A stretch of DNA of 60,425 bases. It comes from an uncultured Bacteroides sp. Its GTDB lineage: Bacteria; Bacteroidota; Bacteroidia; Bacteroidales; Bacteroidaceae. Where the stretch lies: assembly GCA_947574505.1 (NCBI GenBank), contig CANPJW010000014.1, positions 1 to 60,425 of the forward strand, given 5' to 3'. A program made the translations under genes and the position numbers. Under the pieces are notes generated by a model. That model saw nothing but the letters and a program-made list of their open reading frames with translations. It was not told the origin of the DNA and ran no database searches. Positions 44,450-54,255 of this stretch are shown piece after piece (the stretch's first letter is position 1; each line of letters opens with the position of its first letter).

Positions 44450-45853
44450 TTAGAATTCAGCATTGCGCGGAGTACGTGGGAAAGGTATCACATCACGAAT
44501 ATTGGTCATACCGGTAACAAACAGCAACAACCGTTCAAAACCAAGTCCAAAACCAGAATGAGGACATGAACCAAACTTGCGGGTATCCAGATACCACCAC
44601 ATATCCTTCATCGGAATTCCCAGTTCCTGAATGCGGGTCATCAATTTGTCATAATCAGCCTCACGTTCAGACCCACCTATTATTTCGCCAATCTTCGGGA
44701 ATAATACATCCATTGCACGCACCGTCTTTCCATCCTCATTCTGCTTCATATAGAATGCTTTGATTTCTTTCGGATAGTCTGTCAGGATTACAGGACGTTT
44801 AAAGTGCTCTTCCACCAAATAACGTTCATGTTCAGAGGCTAAGTCTACTCCCCAATATACCGGGAATTCAAATTTATGACCTTTTACTACAGCTTCCTCC
44901 AGTATCTTGATACCTTCCGTATAAGGCAGACGGACAAATTCTTCCTTCAGCACGCCCTGCAAACGTTCTATCAATCCTTTATCGAACATATCGTTCAAGA
45001 ACTTCACATCATCATAGCAGTTGTCAAGCGCCCACTGTACACAATATTTAATAAAGTCTTCGGCCAAATCCATATTATCAGTAATATCATTGAACGCAAC
45101 CTCAGGTTCAATCATCCAAAACTCGGCCAAGTGACGCGGCGTATTGGAGTTCTCCGCACGGAATGTAGGTCCAAATGTATAAATAGCCCCCAAAGCAGTA
45201 GCAGCCAATTCACCTTCCAACTGTCCGGAAACCGTCAAACTGGCTTGTTTGCCAAAGAAATCATCATCATAAATAATCGCTCCGTTTTCATCTTTCTTCA
45301 AATCATAAAGATTCTTGGTAGTAACCTGGAACATCTGTCCCGCACCTTCACAATCGGATGCTGTGATAATAGGTGTATGAAAATAGAAGAAACCACGTTC
45401 ATGGAAGAACTTATGGATAGCGATAGCCATGTTGTGGCGGATGCGGAATACAGCTCCAAATGTATTGGTACGGGGACGCAAATGAGCGATCTCACGAAGA
45501 AACTCCATCGTATGACCTTTCTTCTGTAACGGATAAGTATTATCACAAGTACCTAATACTTCGATTCCACGCGCTTGAACTTCGGCAGCCTGACCAGAGC
45601 CAATGGATTCGGTCAACTCACCGTTCACACTGATACATGCACCGGTGGTGATCTGCTTCAACATTTCTTCGTCAAAGTTTGCCAAATCAACAACAATCTG
45701 CACATTATTTATTGTAGAACCGTCATTCAGGGCGATAAAATTTACCTGTTTGCTACCGCGGCGGGTACGAACCCAACCTTTTACATTGACCATCGCACCA
45801 AAATCACGGCGCTTCAGCAAGTCAACAATCTTTGTTCTACTAATTTTTTCCAT
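44450..45853 (-). CDS. asnS: Asparagine-tRNA ligase
   Basis: This 467-residue class IIb aminoacyl-tRNA synthetase has an N-terminal OB-fold anticodon domain (about 17-110, [22 protein letters not shown]). Class II motif 2 lies near [21 protein letters not shown], and motif 3 is [16 protein letters not shown], ending RNAEF. It lies 22 bp after the pseudouridine synthase gene. Confidence 0.97.
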   Translation of the reverse strand: MEKISRTKIVDLLKRRDFGAMVNVKGWVRTRRGSKQVNFIALNDGSTINNVQIVVDLANFDEEMLKQITTGACISVNGELTESIGSGQAAEVQARGIEVLGTCDNTYPLQKKGHTMEFLREIAHLRPRTNTFGAVFRIRHNMAIAIHKFFHERGFFYFHTPIITASDCEGAGQMFQVTTKNLYDLKKDENGAIIYDDDFFGKQASLTVSGQLEGELAATALGAIYTFGPTFRAENSNTPRHLAEFWMIEPEVAFNDITDNMDLAEDFIKYCVQWALDNCYDDVKFLNDMFDKGLIERLQGVLKEEFVRLPYTEGIKILEEAVVKGHKFEFPVYWGVDLASEHERYLVEEHFKRPVILTDYPKEIKAFYMKQNEDGKTVRAMDVLFPKIGEIIGGSEREADYDKLMTRIQELGIPMKDMWWYLDTRKFGSCPHSGFGLGFERLLLFVTGMTNIRDVIPFPRTPRNAEF

Positions 45854-45875
45854 TGTTTTGTCTCTTTATTGTTTA

Positions 45876-47342
45876 TTATTCAAATGAGCCCATGCGGAGC
45901 ATGTTCACTTCTTGTTCCGTCAGGTAACGCCAGTCACCGCGACGCAAACCTTTTTTAGTCAGGCCAGCAAAATAAACGCGGTCCAGCTTGATTACCTTAT
46001 ATCCCAAGGATTCAAAAATACGACGCACAATACGGTTCTTTCCGGAATGGATTTCAATACCGACTTGTGATTTGTCTGTTTCCGATGCATAGCTGATGGC
46101 ATCTGCATGGATCTCTCCATCATCCAATGTCACACCTGCTGCAATCTGGTCAAGATCTGCCTTGGTTACATTCTTATCACAATATACATGATAAATCTTC
46201 TTCTTCAAATACTTAGGATGAGTCAGCTTGGAAGCCAAATCACCATCGTTAGTTAACAGTAATACACCGGTAGTATTACGATCCAAACGCCCAACTGGAT
46301 AAATACGCTCCTTACAAGCACCTTTCACAAAATCCATTACAGTCTTACGTTCCTGAGGATCATCAGAAGTAGTCACACAATCCTTCGGTTTATTCAACAA
46401 AATATAAGTTTTACGTTCAATACTTACCGGTTCGTCATGGAACTTCACTTCGTCAGTACGCTTGATCTTAGTACCTAATTCGGTTACCACTTCACCATTT
46501 ACACTGACTACACCTGCTGTAATAAACTCATCAGCCTCACGACGGGAACATATACCTGCATTAGCCAAGAACTTGTTCAGACGAATCGGCTCATTTGGAT
46601 CGGTCAATATATCTTTATATTCAATCTGTTTCTTCAGACTATACTTTGCATTCGGGTTATAATCAGCCGTACGGGGGCGATAGGGACGATTGTATCCACC
46701 ACCTTGATAACCACCGGTACGAGGACGATAAGGACGGTCGCCGCCTTGATTATAACCGCCGGTACGAGGACGCGGAGTGTAAGAACGCTGTTCACCACCT
46801 TCACCGCTGTTAAAACGGGGACGCGGAGTATATGGACGCTGCTCACCACCTTCGCGATTATATCCTCCGGTGCGGGGACGCGGAGTATAAGGACGCTGCT
46901 CACCACCTTCGCGATTATAGTTTGTACGGGGACGGTATTGACGTTCACCACCTTCCTCACCATTATTGAAACGAGGGCGCGGAGTATATGGACGCTGCTC
47001 ACCACCTTCACGATTATAATTTGTACGAGGACGGTATGAACGTTGTTCTCCTCCATCCTCACTGTTAGGATTAAAGCGGGGACGTTGCGGACGGTCACCA
47101 TTATTATTATAGCGATTATAGGAAGGACGGTCACCGTTGTTATAAGAAGAACGGTAAGGACGGTCGCCACCTTCGCGATTATAGCTGTTCGTACGAGGAC
47201 GGTAAGGACGCTGTTCGCCGTCGTTGTTGTATCTGTTGTAATTACTGTCTCTGTTATAAGACTTATAACCACCATCACGGCTTACATTCTGGTTTTCTTC
47301 GTTTGCAGCACCTTCTTGTCTGCTTTCATTTTCTGTACTCAT
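45876..47342 (-). CDS. RluB-type rRNA pseudouridine synthase with long R/G/Y/P-rich N-terminal extension
   Basis: This 488-residue protein has a C-terminal part (about 250-488) that is a normal RsuA/RluB enzyme: S4 domain IRLNKFLANAGICSRREADE and catalytic VGRLDRNTTG (Asp354). Residues 1-235 are a low-complexity region rich in Arg, Gly, Tyr, Pro and Asn with repeats of GGEQRPYTPRPR and TNYNREGG. Family members are usually 230-300 residues. The extension resembles RGG/YG-type RNA-binding or phase-separating tails. It lies between purB and asnS. Confidence 0.93.
   Translation of the reverse strand: MSTENESRQEGAANEENQNVSRDGGYKSYNRDSNYNRYNNDGEQRPYRPRTNSYNREGGDRPYRSSYNNGDRPSYNRYNNNGDRPQRPRFNPNSEDGGEQRSYRPRTNYNREGGEQRPYTPRPRFNNGEEGGERQYRPRTNYNREGGEQRPYTPRPRTGGYNREGGEQRPYTPRPRFNSGEGGEQRSYTPRPRTGGYNQGGDRPYRPRTGGYQGGGYNRPYRPRTADYNPNAKYSLKKQIEYKDILTDPNEPIRLNKFLANAGICSRREADEFITAGVVSVNGEVVTELGTKIKRTDEVKFHDEPVSIERKTYILLNKPKDCVTTSDDPQERKTVMDFVKGACKERIYPVGRLDRNTTGVLLLTNDGDLASKLTHPKYLKKKIYHVYCDKNVTKADLDQIAAGVTLDDGEIHADAISYASETDKSQVGIEIHSGKNRIVRRIFESLGYKVIKLDRVYFAGLTKKGLRRGDWRYLTEQEVNMLRMGSFE
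46690..47240 (-). repeat. Degenerate coding repeats in the pseudouridine synthase gene
   Basis: The DNA encoding the extension consists of repeated modules translating to GGEQRPYTPRPR and TNYNREGGEQ, spaced about 20-40 codons apart. High identity between copies could allow expansion or contraction by recombination. Confidence 0.8.
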
Positions 47343-47375
47343 GGTTTTCCTTTTGTTTATTAATTAATGTATAAC

Positions 47376-47393
47376 GCCCTCTCGGGCTTTTTT
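47376..47393 (+). terminator. Plus-strand terminator-like hairpin in the purB operon gap
   Basis: GCCC-TCTC-GGGC followed by TTTTTT is a terminator shape on the plus strand, between purB and the synthase gene, both on the minus strand. It would block antisense transcription. Confidence 0.45.
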
Positions 47394-47417
47394 GATTAAA
47401 ATCCAACTAACTATTTT

Positions 47418-48764
47418 TTAAATACCTGTATAATTATGCGGTGTAATCACTCGCAGTTCCTTTTTAATATCTTCGCTTACATTTAGTGTTTCTATGAATT
47501 CTTTAATAGCCCCTTCTGTGATAGCTTGGTTTGTACGGGTCAAAGCTTTCAATGCCTCATACGGATGAGGATAGGCTTCGCGGCGCAAAATAGTCTGGAT
47601 AGCTTCCGCCACCACACTCCAACAATTATCCAAGTCGGCATAGATTGCTTTCTCATTCAGCAACAGTTTACGCAGACCTTTCAACGAACTTTGGATAGCA
47701 ATCACAATGTGACCGAAAGGTACACCGACGTTACGCAACACAGTAGAGTCTGTCAAGTCACGTTGCAAGCGGGAAACAGGCAACTTAGAAGAAAGATGCT
47801 CCAGAATAGCATTTGCCATCCCCAGGTTACCCTCTGCATTTTCGAAGTCGATGGGGTTTACTTTGTGCGGCATAGCGCTGGAACCGACTTCGCCCGCTTT
47901 AATCTTCTGTTTGAAGTACTCCATAGAGATGTACTGCCAAAAGTCGCGGTTCATGTCAATCATAATGGTATTGATGCGCTTCATGGCATCAAAGATGGCT
48001 CCCAGATTATCATAATTAGAAATCTGAGTAGTATATTCCTCACGTTCCAACCCCAGCTTCTCTGCCACGAACTGATTTCCGAATGCTTTCCAGTCATATT
48101 CGGGATAAGCTACATGATGTGCATTGTAATTACCCGTCGCACCACCGAATTTAGCCGTGACAGGACAAGCTTTCAATACAGCCAGCTGACGATTCAGACG
48201 ATAAACGAAAACCATGATTTCTTTACCCAGGCGAGTAGGAGAAGCAGGCTGCCCATGTGTTTTTGCCAACATAGGGATATTTGCCCATTCTTCAGCGTAT
48301 GTAGTCAACTGAGCAATCAGCTCTTCAATTTGCGGATAGTACACTTGTTCCAATGCCTCCTTTATAGACAAAGGTACAGAAGTATTGTTTATGTCCTGTG
48401 ATGTCAATCCGAAATGAATGAATTCCTTGTATTCCTCCATTCCGCCCAACTTATCGAATTCTTCTTTGATGAAATATTCTACAGCCTTTACATCGTGGTT
48501 TGTTACACTTTCTATCTCTTTAATACGCTGTGCATCAGCTTCTGAAAAATTCTTATAAATAGCGCGCAATGCATCAAAACGTGCATGATCAAAGCTTTTC
48601 AGCTGTGGCAACGGTAGTTCACACAGAGTGATAAAGTATTCAATTTCTACCTGCACACGGTACTTGATGAGTGCAAATTCAGAAAAATAAGAGGCCAAAG
48701 CTCCCGCTTTTCCTCTGTATCGACCGTCAATAGGTGATATTGCCGTGAGTAAATCGAGCTCCAT
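47418..48764 (-). CDS. purB: Adenylosuccinate lyase
   Basis: This 448-residue enzyme acts twice in purine synthesis, splitting SAICAR and adenylosuccinate to release fumarate. The superfamily signature SSAMPHKVNPIDFENAEGN is present, as are KTHGQPASPT and TSQDINNT. It starts the operon purB-synthase-asnS with TAATTTTG at 48793-48800. Confidence 0.96.
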   Translation of the reverse strand: MELDLLTAISPIDGRYRGKAGALASYFSEFALIKYRVQVEIEYFITLCELPLPQLKSFDHARFDALRAIYKNFSEADAQRIKEIESVTNHDVKAVEYFIKEEFDKLGGMEEYKEFIHFGLTSQDINNTSVPLSIKEALEQVYYPQIEELIAQLTTYAEEWANIPMLAKTHGQPASPTRLGKEIMVFVYRLNRQLAVLKACPVTAKFGGATGNYNAHHVAYPEYDWKAFGNQFVAEKLGLEREEYTTQISNYDNLGAIFDAMKRINTIMIDMNRDFWQYISMEYFKQKIKAGEVGSSAMPHKVNPIDFENAEGNLGMANAILEHLSSKLPVSRLQRDLTDSTVLRNVGVPFGHIVIAIQSSLKGLRKLLLNEKAIYADLDNCWSVVAEAIQTILRREAYPHPYEALKALTRTNQAITEGAIKEFIETLNVSEDIKKELRVITPHNYTGI

Positions 48765-48792
48765 ATTATATTCTTTGATAATTATCAGACTG

Positions 48793-48800
48793 CAAAATTA
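48793..48800 (-). promoter_or_regulatory. -7 box TAATTTTG for purB
   Basis: It matches TAnnTTTG and lies 29 bp above the purB ATG. No clear -33 element. Confidence 0.5.
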
Positions 48801-48857
48801 ATTCTTTTTCTTGAGTTTAACGGCCTGAAGATGCATAAAGTTTGCGAAAATGAAGAT

Positions 48858-50207
48858 TTATTTCACAAATCCCTTTTTAGTCCATTTCAGACTGTTCCAA
48901 CGCTGTACAAAGATAATACCACGAAGATTTTCATCCAGCACAAACGCACACCACATACCTACCAATCCCCATCCCCAATGAATGCCGAACAAGAAACCAC
49001 AACCTACGGCAACACTCCACTGAACAACAAATCCTACATAAAACGGATAATTTACATCACCCGTTGCACGTAAAGCATTCGTCGCATAAATATTAATAGC
49101 CCGTCCCACTTCCAAAATCACATCAATAAACAGGATAATAGTACCCAGACGGATAATTTCCGGATTATCTGTCAACCAGCTAAACAAGGTATGCCCCATC
49201 AAAGCCCAGATACAGGATAAAACCAAAGAAACCAAAATAGAAATACGCATCACATATTTGCCTAACAGATAGGCTGCATGAATTTTCCTTTCACCTACCA
49301 GATGTCCGATACAGATGGCTCCGCCTTGTGCCATGGCAATAGCAAACAAATAAACGAACATCACTATATTCACCACATAGGTACGGGTAGCCAGCGCTTC
49401 ATTCCCCAACATATTAATAAAATAGGTCAATACTACCTGAGAGAAACTGTAGGACATATTTTCTCCGGCCGAGGGGACTCCGATTTTCAACAGGTTTTTC
49501 AGCTCGACAAACGGGAAGGGGCAAAAATAGGATAACGGAAATCTGGGAATATGCTTGCGGAAAAGAATTACAAAAAGTATCACCATAGATACCCCTCGGG
49601 CAAATGCTGTAGAGATAGCCGCACCTTCCACTCCCAAAGCCGGCATGCCGAACTTACCGAAAATCAGCGAATAGTTACCGATGATATTCAGAATATTCAC
49701 AACTACCGTTACCATCATGGGATAAACCGCTTTGTTAGCACTACGCAAAGAGGCAGAAATAGTCAGAGATATGGCTTGAAAAAAAGCGAATGCCCCTACT
49801 ATCTTCATGTAACTCACTCCATATTCCATCAGTTCGGGACGAAGTCCCATCATAGATAGCAGAGAAGTGGCTCCGTAATGCAGAATAGCACTGACAAACA
49901 GGCCGAACACCAAATTGAGTATCAATGATACTCCCACCACCTGCACCATATTCTTGTGCATTCTTGCTCCCAAATATTGCGAACAGAGTACGGAAGTTCC
50001 TATATTAATCACCTCGAATATCAGGAAAGCAAACATGATGAGCTGGTTGACCACCCCGACGGCAGCCACACTATTGTCTGAATACTGACTCAGCATCACG
50101 GTATCTACCGCGCCCAGCATCATAATCAGCAATGTTTCAATGAAAATAGGAACCGCCAGTCTGGCAAGGTTCTTTCGTACACTTCTCGGTTCTTGAATTA
50201 CGTCCAC
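48858..50207 (-). CDS. MATE family efflux transporter
   Basis: This 449-residue protein has 12 predicted helices and belongs to the MATE family of Na+- or H+-driven drug/cation exporters. Visible features are PIFIETLLIMMLGAVDTVMLS at the N-terminus and GVEGAAISTAFARG in the repeat. The substrate is unknown. It has its own promoter box and no co-transcribed genes. Confidence 0.9.
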   Translation of the reverse strand: MDVIQEPRSVRKNLARLAVPIFIETLLIMMLGAVDTVMLSQYSDNSVAAVGVVNQLIMFAFLIFEVINIGTSVLCSQYLGARMHKNMVQVVGVSLILNLVFGLFVSAILHYGATSLLSMMGLRPELMEYGVSYMKIVGAFAFFQAISLTISASLRSANKAVYPMMVTVVVNILNIIGNYSLIFGKFGMPALGVEGAAISTAFARGVSMVILFVILFRKHIPRFPLSYFCPFPFVELKNLLKIGVPSAGENMSYSFSQVVLTYFINMLGNEALATRTYVVNIVMFVYLFAIAMAQGGAICIGHLVGERKIHAAYLLGKYVMRISILVSLVLSCIWALMGHTLFSWLTDNPEIIRLGTIILFIDVILEVGRAINIYATNALRATGDVNYPFYVGFVVQWSVAVGCGFLFGIHWGWGLVGMWCAFVLDENLRGIIFVQRWNSLKWTKKGFVK

Positions 50208-50231
50208 TTGTTACCCTTGATTTTCGGGGTG

Positions 50232-50239
50232 CAAAGGTA
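50232..50239 (-). promoter_or_regulatory. -7 box TACCTTTG for the MATE gene
   Basis: It matches TAnnTTTG and lies 24 bp above the ATG. Confidence 0.55.
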
Positions 50240-50369
50240 CAGACTTTTCACGATGTAACGGTTTGATTTATATCAAGAAATACGAACTTAAGATTTTTAC
50301 AAGGAGATAAACAGGAATCTGATCTTTTCTTTTTATCTTTAGAACCGAATCTTAAATCAACATATTAAC

Positions 50370-51863
50370 ATGAAAAAAGGACTCCTCTTGTTATCTGCAA
50401 TTCTTGCATTGGGCTCCCTGTCTTCATCCGCCCAAAGAAGAACGGCTACCATGACTGATGAAGAAATGTACCTTGATGCCATGCATCGTAACATCACTAC
50501 CGAAAAGATTTTCGGTTATGTAAAGCAACTTTCAGACCCGGCCTTGGAGGGACGACTCGCAGGTTCGCCCGGAATGGCTAAAGCTGTAGATATCGTAAAA
50601 GGATATTTTAAAGAGTGGAAACTAATACCTCGTGGTGAGAATGGTTCCTACATACAGCTATTCCCCCACCCTTGTGTAGAGATACAACCGGGAAGCACTA
50701 TGGATATCCTATTTCCTGTCACCCAAGACAAGAAAAAAACTGTATGGATCTCCAAGACATACCCTTGGGCAGATGGTTGGTTTGCCGGAGGAATGACCAG
50801 TAACGGAGAAGTGACAGCCGATGTGGTATATGCCGGATTTGGCGTTACAGCACCCGAATTAGGATATGATGATTACAAAGACATAGATGTAAAAGGCAAG
50901 ATTGTGCTGGTAGAGGAAGAAACACCCAATATAAGCCGTAACCCCGATTCACTGGCCATGTGGTACAAACATACTTTGCACCAAACCAAGCTGAACAACG
51001 CTGCAGCCCATGGTGCGGCAGGCTTGTTATACAAATGGGTTCCCGGTCCGAATGCCCCCTATAATCCGGGATTTGTCTATTGTCATGTTACAGACACTGT
51101 GGTCAATGATATTTTCAGGGGAACAGGCAAGACCTATAAAGAAACCATCCGGCAGATTTATAAGACTCAGAAGCCTGCCTCTTTCCATACCGGAAAGAGA
51201 GCCCACATCAAAATGAATGCTACCTATAATCCCAATGCTACTGGAAAAAATATTTTGGGCATGATCAAAGGCAGTGATCCTATACTATGCAATGAATATG
51301 TAATCATTTCCGCCCATCTGGACCACTTAGGAATGATTCCTTTCCTAATTGAAGGAGCGAATGACAACAATTCTTCCTCCGCTGCCATGCTGGGAGTAGC
51401 CGAAGCACTGGCAAAATCAAAGATAAAACCGAAACGCAGCATCATCTTTATGAGTGTGGACGGCGAGGAGGCCGGACTCACCGGAAGTACCTACTACACC
51501 AACCATTCCCTTGTGCCCCAAAACAAAGTGGTAGCAATCCTGAATCTGGAACAAGTGGGTGTAGGTGAGATGCTAGGAGCGAATTATCACTATAAATACC
51601 CCGAACTGGCTGAGCTATCAGAGAAAGCCAATGATAGGTATGTACATCGACGTCTGTTCACTAGTGAGACTCATTTCCTGACCCGCCCTCGCACAGACGG
51701 TGCAGTCTTTATGAAAGCCGGCTATCCATGTATAGACTTATGGGCCTTGGGAGGCGGTTATTACCATCATCCCAAAGATAACACCCAATCTATCAATCCC
51801 GATATCCTCCGAGCTGCAACCGAATGGTTATACTGGACTACAATTTTTATAGCAGACAAGTAA
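50370..51863 (+). CDS. M28 family zinc aminopeptidase, secreted
   Basis: This 497-residue protein has a signal peptide (LGSLSSSAQ, about 1-21), a PA-type insert (about 130-280) and the M28 catalytic domain. The zinc and catalytic motifs are AHLDHLG, GANDNNSSSAAML, DGEEAGLTGS and the later PCIDLWALGGGYYHHPKDN with its ligand His. It probably removes N-terminal residues from peptides in the periplasm. It is a single gene with TATCTTTA at 50334-50341 as a near-consensus -7 box. Confidence 0.92.
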   Translation: MKKGLLLLSAILALGSLSSSAQRRTATMTDEEMYLDAMHRNITTEKIFGYVKQLSDPALEGRLAGSPGMAKAVDIVKGYFKEWKLIPRGENGSYIQLFPHPCVEIQPGSTMDILFPVTQDKKKTVWISKTYPWADGWFAGGMTSNGEVTADVVYAGFGVTAPELGYDDYKDIDVKGKIVLVEEETPNISRNPDSLAMWYKHTLHQTKLNNAAAHGAAGLLYKWVPGPNAPYNPGFVYCHVTDTVVNDIFRGTGKTYKETIRQIYKTQKPASFHTGKRAHIKMNATYNPNATGKNILGMIKGSDPILCNEYVIISAHLDHLGMIPFLIEGANDNNSSSAAMLGVAEALAKSKIKPKRSIIFMSVDGEEAGLTGSTYYTNHSLVPQNKVVAILNLEQVGVGEMLGANYHYKYPELAELSEKANDRYVHRRLFTSETHFLTRPRTDGAVFMKAGYPCIDLWALGGGYYHHPKDNTQSINPDILRAATEWLYWTTIFIADK

Positions 51864-51871
51864 CCGGATAT

Positions 51872-51912
51872 AAGAAATCCCGGCGAGTCATCGCTCTGCC
51901 GGGATTTCTTTA
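51872..51912 (+). terminator. Terminator of the M28 peptidase gene
   Basis: AAGAAATCCCGGC and GCCGGGATTTCTT form a perfect 13-bp stem with a 13-nt loop, starting 9 bp after the stop. Confidence 0.85.
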
Positions 51913-51960
51913 TCTAACCGATGTTGTGTATGTGTTGTCGTAGATGTGCTTGGTGTTGTG

Positions 51961-52326
51961 TCATTGTTGAGTCAGATATTCCTTATACATTTTTTCTATC
52001 TCCTTCATGGGAATATCCAATGTCTTCACTTGTCTGAAAAACTCAGGCAGGTCTTCATGCAGGAATGTATTTTTCCGTAAAGCAATAATCCGGTCTTTAG
52101 CCCCTGCCGATACAAAATAACCAATGCCGCGTTTATTGTGAATGATCTCTTGTCCCTGAAGGTAATCATACGTGCGGACCACCGTATTTGCATTCACCTC
52201 CACTGTGGCGGCGTATTCTCTGACCGATGGAATACGCTCTTCTTCCGTATATTGTCCTTGCAGGATTTCATCACATATCCGGTCAGCTATCTGCAAGTAA
52301 ATGGATTTACTTTCTTTAAATTTCAT
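51961..52326 (-). CDS. GntR family regulator, YtrA subfamily
   Basis: This 121-residue protein has an N-terminal winged helix (about 8-75, IADRICDEILQGQYTEEERIPSVREYA, ANTVVRTYDYLQGQEII) and only a short C-terminal dimerisation helix pair, as in the YtrA subfamily. These repressors usually control a linked ABC transporter. It overlaps the permease gene by 4 bp, and an operator-like palindrome lies at the operon promoter. Confidence 0.92.
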   Translation of the reverse strand: MKFKESKSIYLQIADRICDEILQGQYTEEERIPSVREYAATVEVNANTVVRTYDYLQGQEIIHNKRGIGYFVSAGAKDRIIALRKNTFLHEDLPEFFRQVKTLDIPMKEIEKMYKEYLTQQ

Positions 52327-53213
52327 AGCAAACGGAATTTGGGTTTAATAACTTGTGAACGGGTAAAGAGCCGGTAACTCAGCCACCAGTTGAACATGGT
52401 GAATGCACTGAAGAACGCCACCCCTAAGGAAAGTAACTTGTTTAATGTCACCCACTGGAAATTAGCTTCCAGCCATTCGGCGAAACTACGCATACCGTCA
52501 TTGCCTACCCATGATATGATATGTACTGACAAGACCGAACACAGAATAGAAATAAGCATCAATGTACCCAATGTCTTGAAAAAAGGTTTCTTGTACCAAT
52601 AACTCCCCCCTAGAATATAAAGTGAATGTGACCACACCAAGAAAGCCCATCCGCACAGCTCACCCAGCCAGTTCTGGTAGGACATATTCAAAGCGGATCC
52701 CGATCCCCTAAATACCTGTTCTCCATCTATAGCAGCCATAGAAAGAAGATGGTACAACACTGATTGATGGAATGCCTCGGGCAAATTAAACAAAGGAAGT
52801 ACAAGATAACGCGTAATCTCTGCCAATGAAGCGGCAACTATAATGGCTGCGGCCATCCCTACCGTAACAATTAAAAATCGTGCTACAAATTTCTCTATCA
52901 TAGTCGCCGGAAGCATCAGAAAAGCGATACGTTTTTCTTTTGTAATCATGTTTTCCATAATGTTGGCAGCATAAGCAATACTGGCAATACCAATGATAAA
53001 AACAAAGGTCCCCATTATATTAGAACAATAAGTAGTAAACGATATCTGAGAAGACCTACCAGAACTCATTGTCCACATATGAAGTATCATTACCAAGGCG
53101 AATGCAGCATAAATTCCTATCAAACGATAAAGATTCGTTTTCCAATTTTCCATAATCTCGCGTTTCATTACCATTGCAATACGCGAAAAGCTAAAGAAGT
53201 TATTCGTATCCAT
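52323..53213 (-). CDS. ABC transporter permease-type membrane protein
   Basis: This 296-residue protein has about six predicted helices and no recognised domain signature. It lies between an ABC ATPase (14-bp gap) and a YtrA-type regulator (4-bp overlap), so it is taken as the membrane partner of the ATPase. The substrate is unknown; such systems often respond to cell-envelope stress or peptides. Confidence 0.75.
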   Translation of the reverse strand: MDTNNFFSFSRIAMVMKREIMENWKTNLYRLIGIYAAFALVMILHMWTMSSGRSSQISFTTYCSNIMGTFVFIIGIASIAYAANIMENMITKEKRIAFLMLPATMIEKFVARFLIVTVGMAAAIIVAASLAEITRYLVLPLFNLPEAFHQSVLYHLLSMAAIDGEQVFRGSGSALNMSYQNWLGELCGWAFLVWSHSLYILGGSYWYKKPFFKTLGTLMLISILCSVLSVHIISWVGNDGMRSFAEWLEANFQWVTLNKLLSLGVAFFSAFTMFNWWLSYRLFTRSQVIKPKFRLL

Positions 53214-53227
53214 AATGTTTGTGTGTG

Positions 53228-54070
53228 TTACTTGTTAAACATGGTTTGCATTTTTTCTCTCTCTGCCAGCATAGCGTTGAATAATACTTCCAGATTCAAA
53301 TTCGTTTCCTCATTCTCAGTGTTCGGGAAGATGACACTGTTTCCCTGGACGGACGGCTGGACATAGAGTGCTGTGTCCGTCGGTTCATTCATGCCTTGCT
53401 CTGCAAAATAGACTTTGTCACAGATGGTCTTTACCGATGCATTCAACAATACGCGGGTACCGTCAATAATAACCACATGATCCAGCAGGCTGTCAATATC
53501 TCTCACCTGGTGCGTAGAGATGATGACTGATTTTTCATCGGTCATGCCCGAAGCGATTACTTTACGAAACTGACTTTTAGAAGGAATATCCAATCCGTTG
53601 CTGGGCTCGTCCATTACCAACAAAGAGGTATTGGTAGCTAATGCAAAGCACATAAATGCTTTCTTCTTCTGTCCCATCGAAAGCTCGCCCAAATGAATAT
53701 CTTCATTCATATCAAAATCACGAAGGCAAGTGCTCAAGAGTTCATTGCTGAAATTCGGATAAAACGGAGTATTCAGCTTCAAGTATTGTTTCAAACTGAC
53801 TGATGGCAAAGCAAATTCTTCAGGCACTAGAAACATGTCCTGCAAAGTCAGGGGATAGCGCATGGAAACATCCACCCCTTTGTAAAGCACCCGTCCGGCC
53901 TGAGGACGAAGCAAACCTGTCATTAAATAAAGCAAAGTAGATTTACCTGTACCGTTCTTCCCTAAAAGGCCGTAAACTGAACCTTTGTCCAATGCTAGCG
54001 AGAAGTCATCAAAGACTTTCTGTTTTCTCTTTCCATAACTGAAAGACAAGTTCTTTACTTCAATCATCAT
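53228..54070 (-). CDS. ABC transporter ATP-binding protein
   Basis: This 280-residue protein has Walker A GLLGKNGTGKSTLL (about 34-47), signature LSMGQKKKA, Walker B LLVMDEPSNGLD and the switch STHQVRD. The signature starts LSMGQ rather than LSGGQ, which is common in YtrB-like ATPases. Translation may begin at Met1 or Met2. It is the first gene of the ABC-GntR operon. Confidence 0.93.
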   Translation of the reverse strand: MMIEVKNLSFSYGKRKQKVFDDFSLALDKGSVYGLLGKNGTGKSTLLYLMTGLLRPQAGRVLYKGVDVSMRYPLTLQDMFLVPEEFALPSVSLKQYLKLNTPFYPNFSNELLSTCLRDFDMNEDIHLGELSMGQKKKAFMCFALATNTSLLVMDEPSNGLDIPSKSQFRKVIASGMTDEKSVIISTHQVRDIDSLLDHVVIIDGTRVLLNASVKTICDKVYFAEQGMNEPTDTALYVQPSVQGNSVIFPNTENEETNLNLEVLFNAMLAEREKMQTMFNK

Positions 54071-54096
54071 TGTGTTTATGGTTTTATTAGTTATTT

Positions 54097-54151
54097 AGTG
54101 TATTAGTTGATTAGTACACTGTAAATGTATATAGTTTATTTGAATAAACAA
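54097..54151 (-). promoter_or_regulatory. Promoter and YtrA-type operator of the ABC operon
   Basis: The minus strand has TTG at 54149-54151, a 19-bp spacer and TACATTTA at 54122-54129, a near-consensus promoter. Directly downstream, at the expected transcription start, is the inverted repeat AGTGTATTAG-TTGA-TTAGTACACT (54097-54120), similar to the AGTGTA-N-TACACT sites of YtrA regulators. A second palindrome GTTTATT-TG-AATAAAC (54134-54149) covers the spacer. Binding here would block transcription. Confidence 0.65.
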
Positions 54152-54255
54152 GAAGAATGACTCATCTTTAATATTCATTAACCGTTAAACGAATTAAGCG
54201 GGCGGCAACCAAGTACTGTCCGCTCAACTCAAATGATAAATGAAAAAAAGAAGGA

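Noticed and set aside
46690..47240. Repeats considered as CRISPR or intergenic satellite
   Set aside because: They are in frame and encode regular protein modules of the pseudouridine synthase extension.
46634..47278. Frame of 214 codons on the minus strand in another frame of the pseudouridine synthase gene
   Set aside because: It is a by-product of the repetitive codons; the real frame continues into conserved S4 and catalytic domains.
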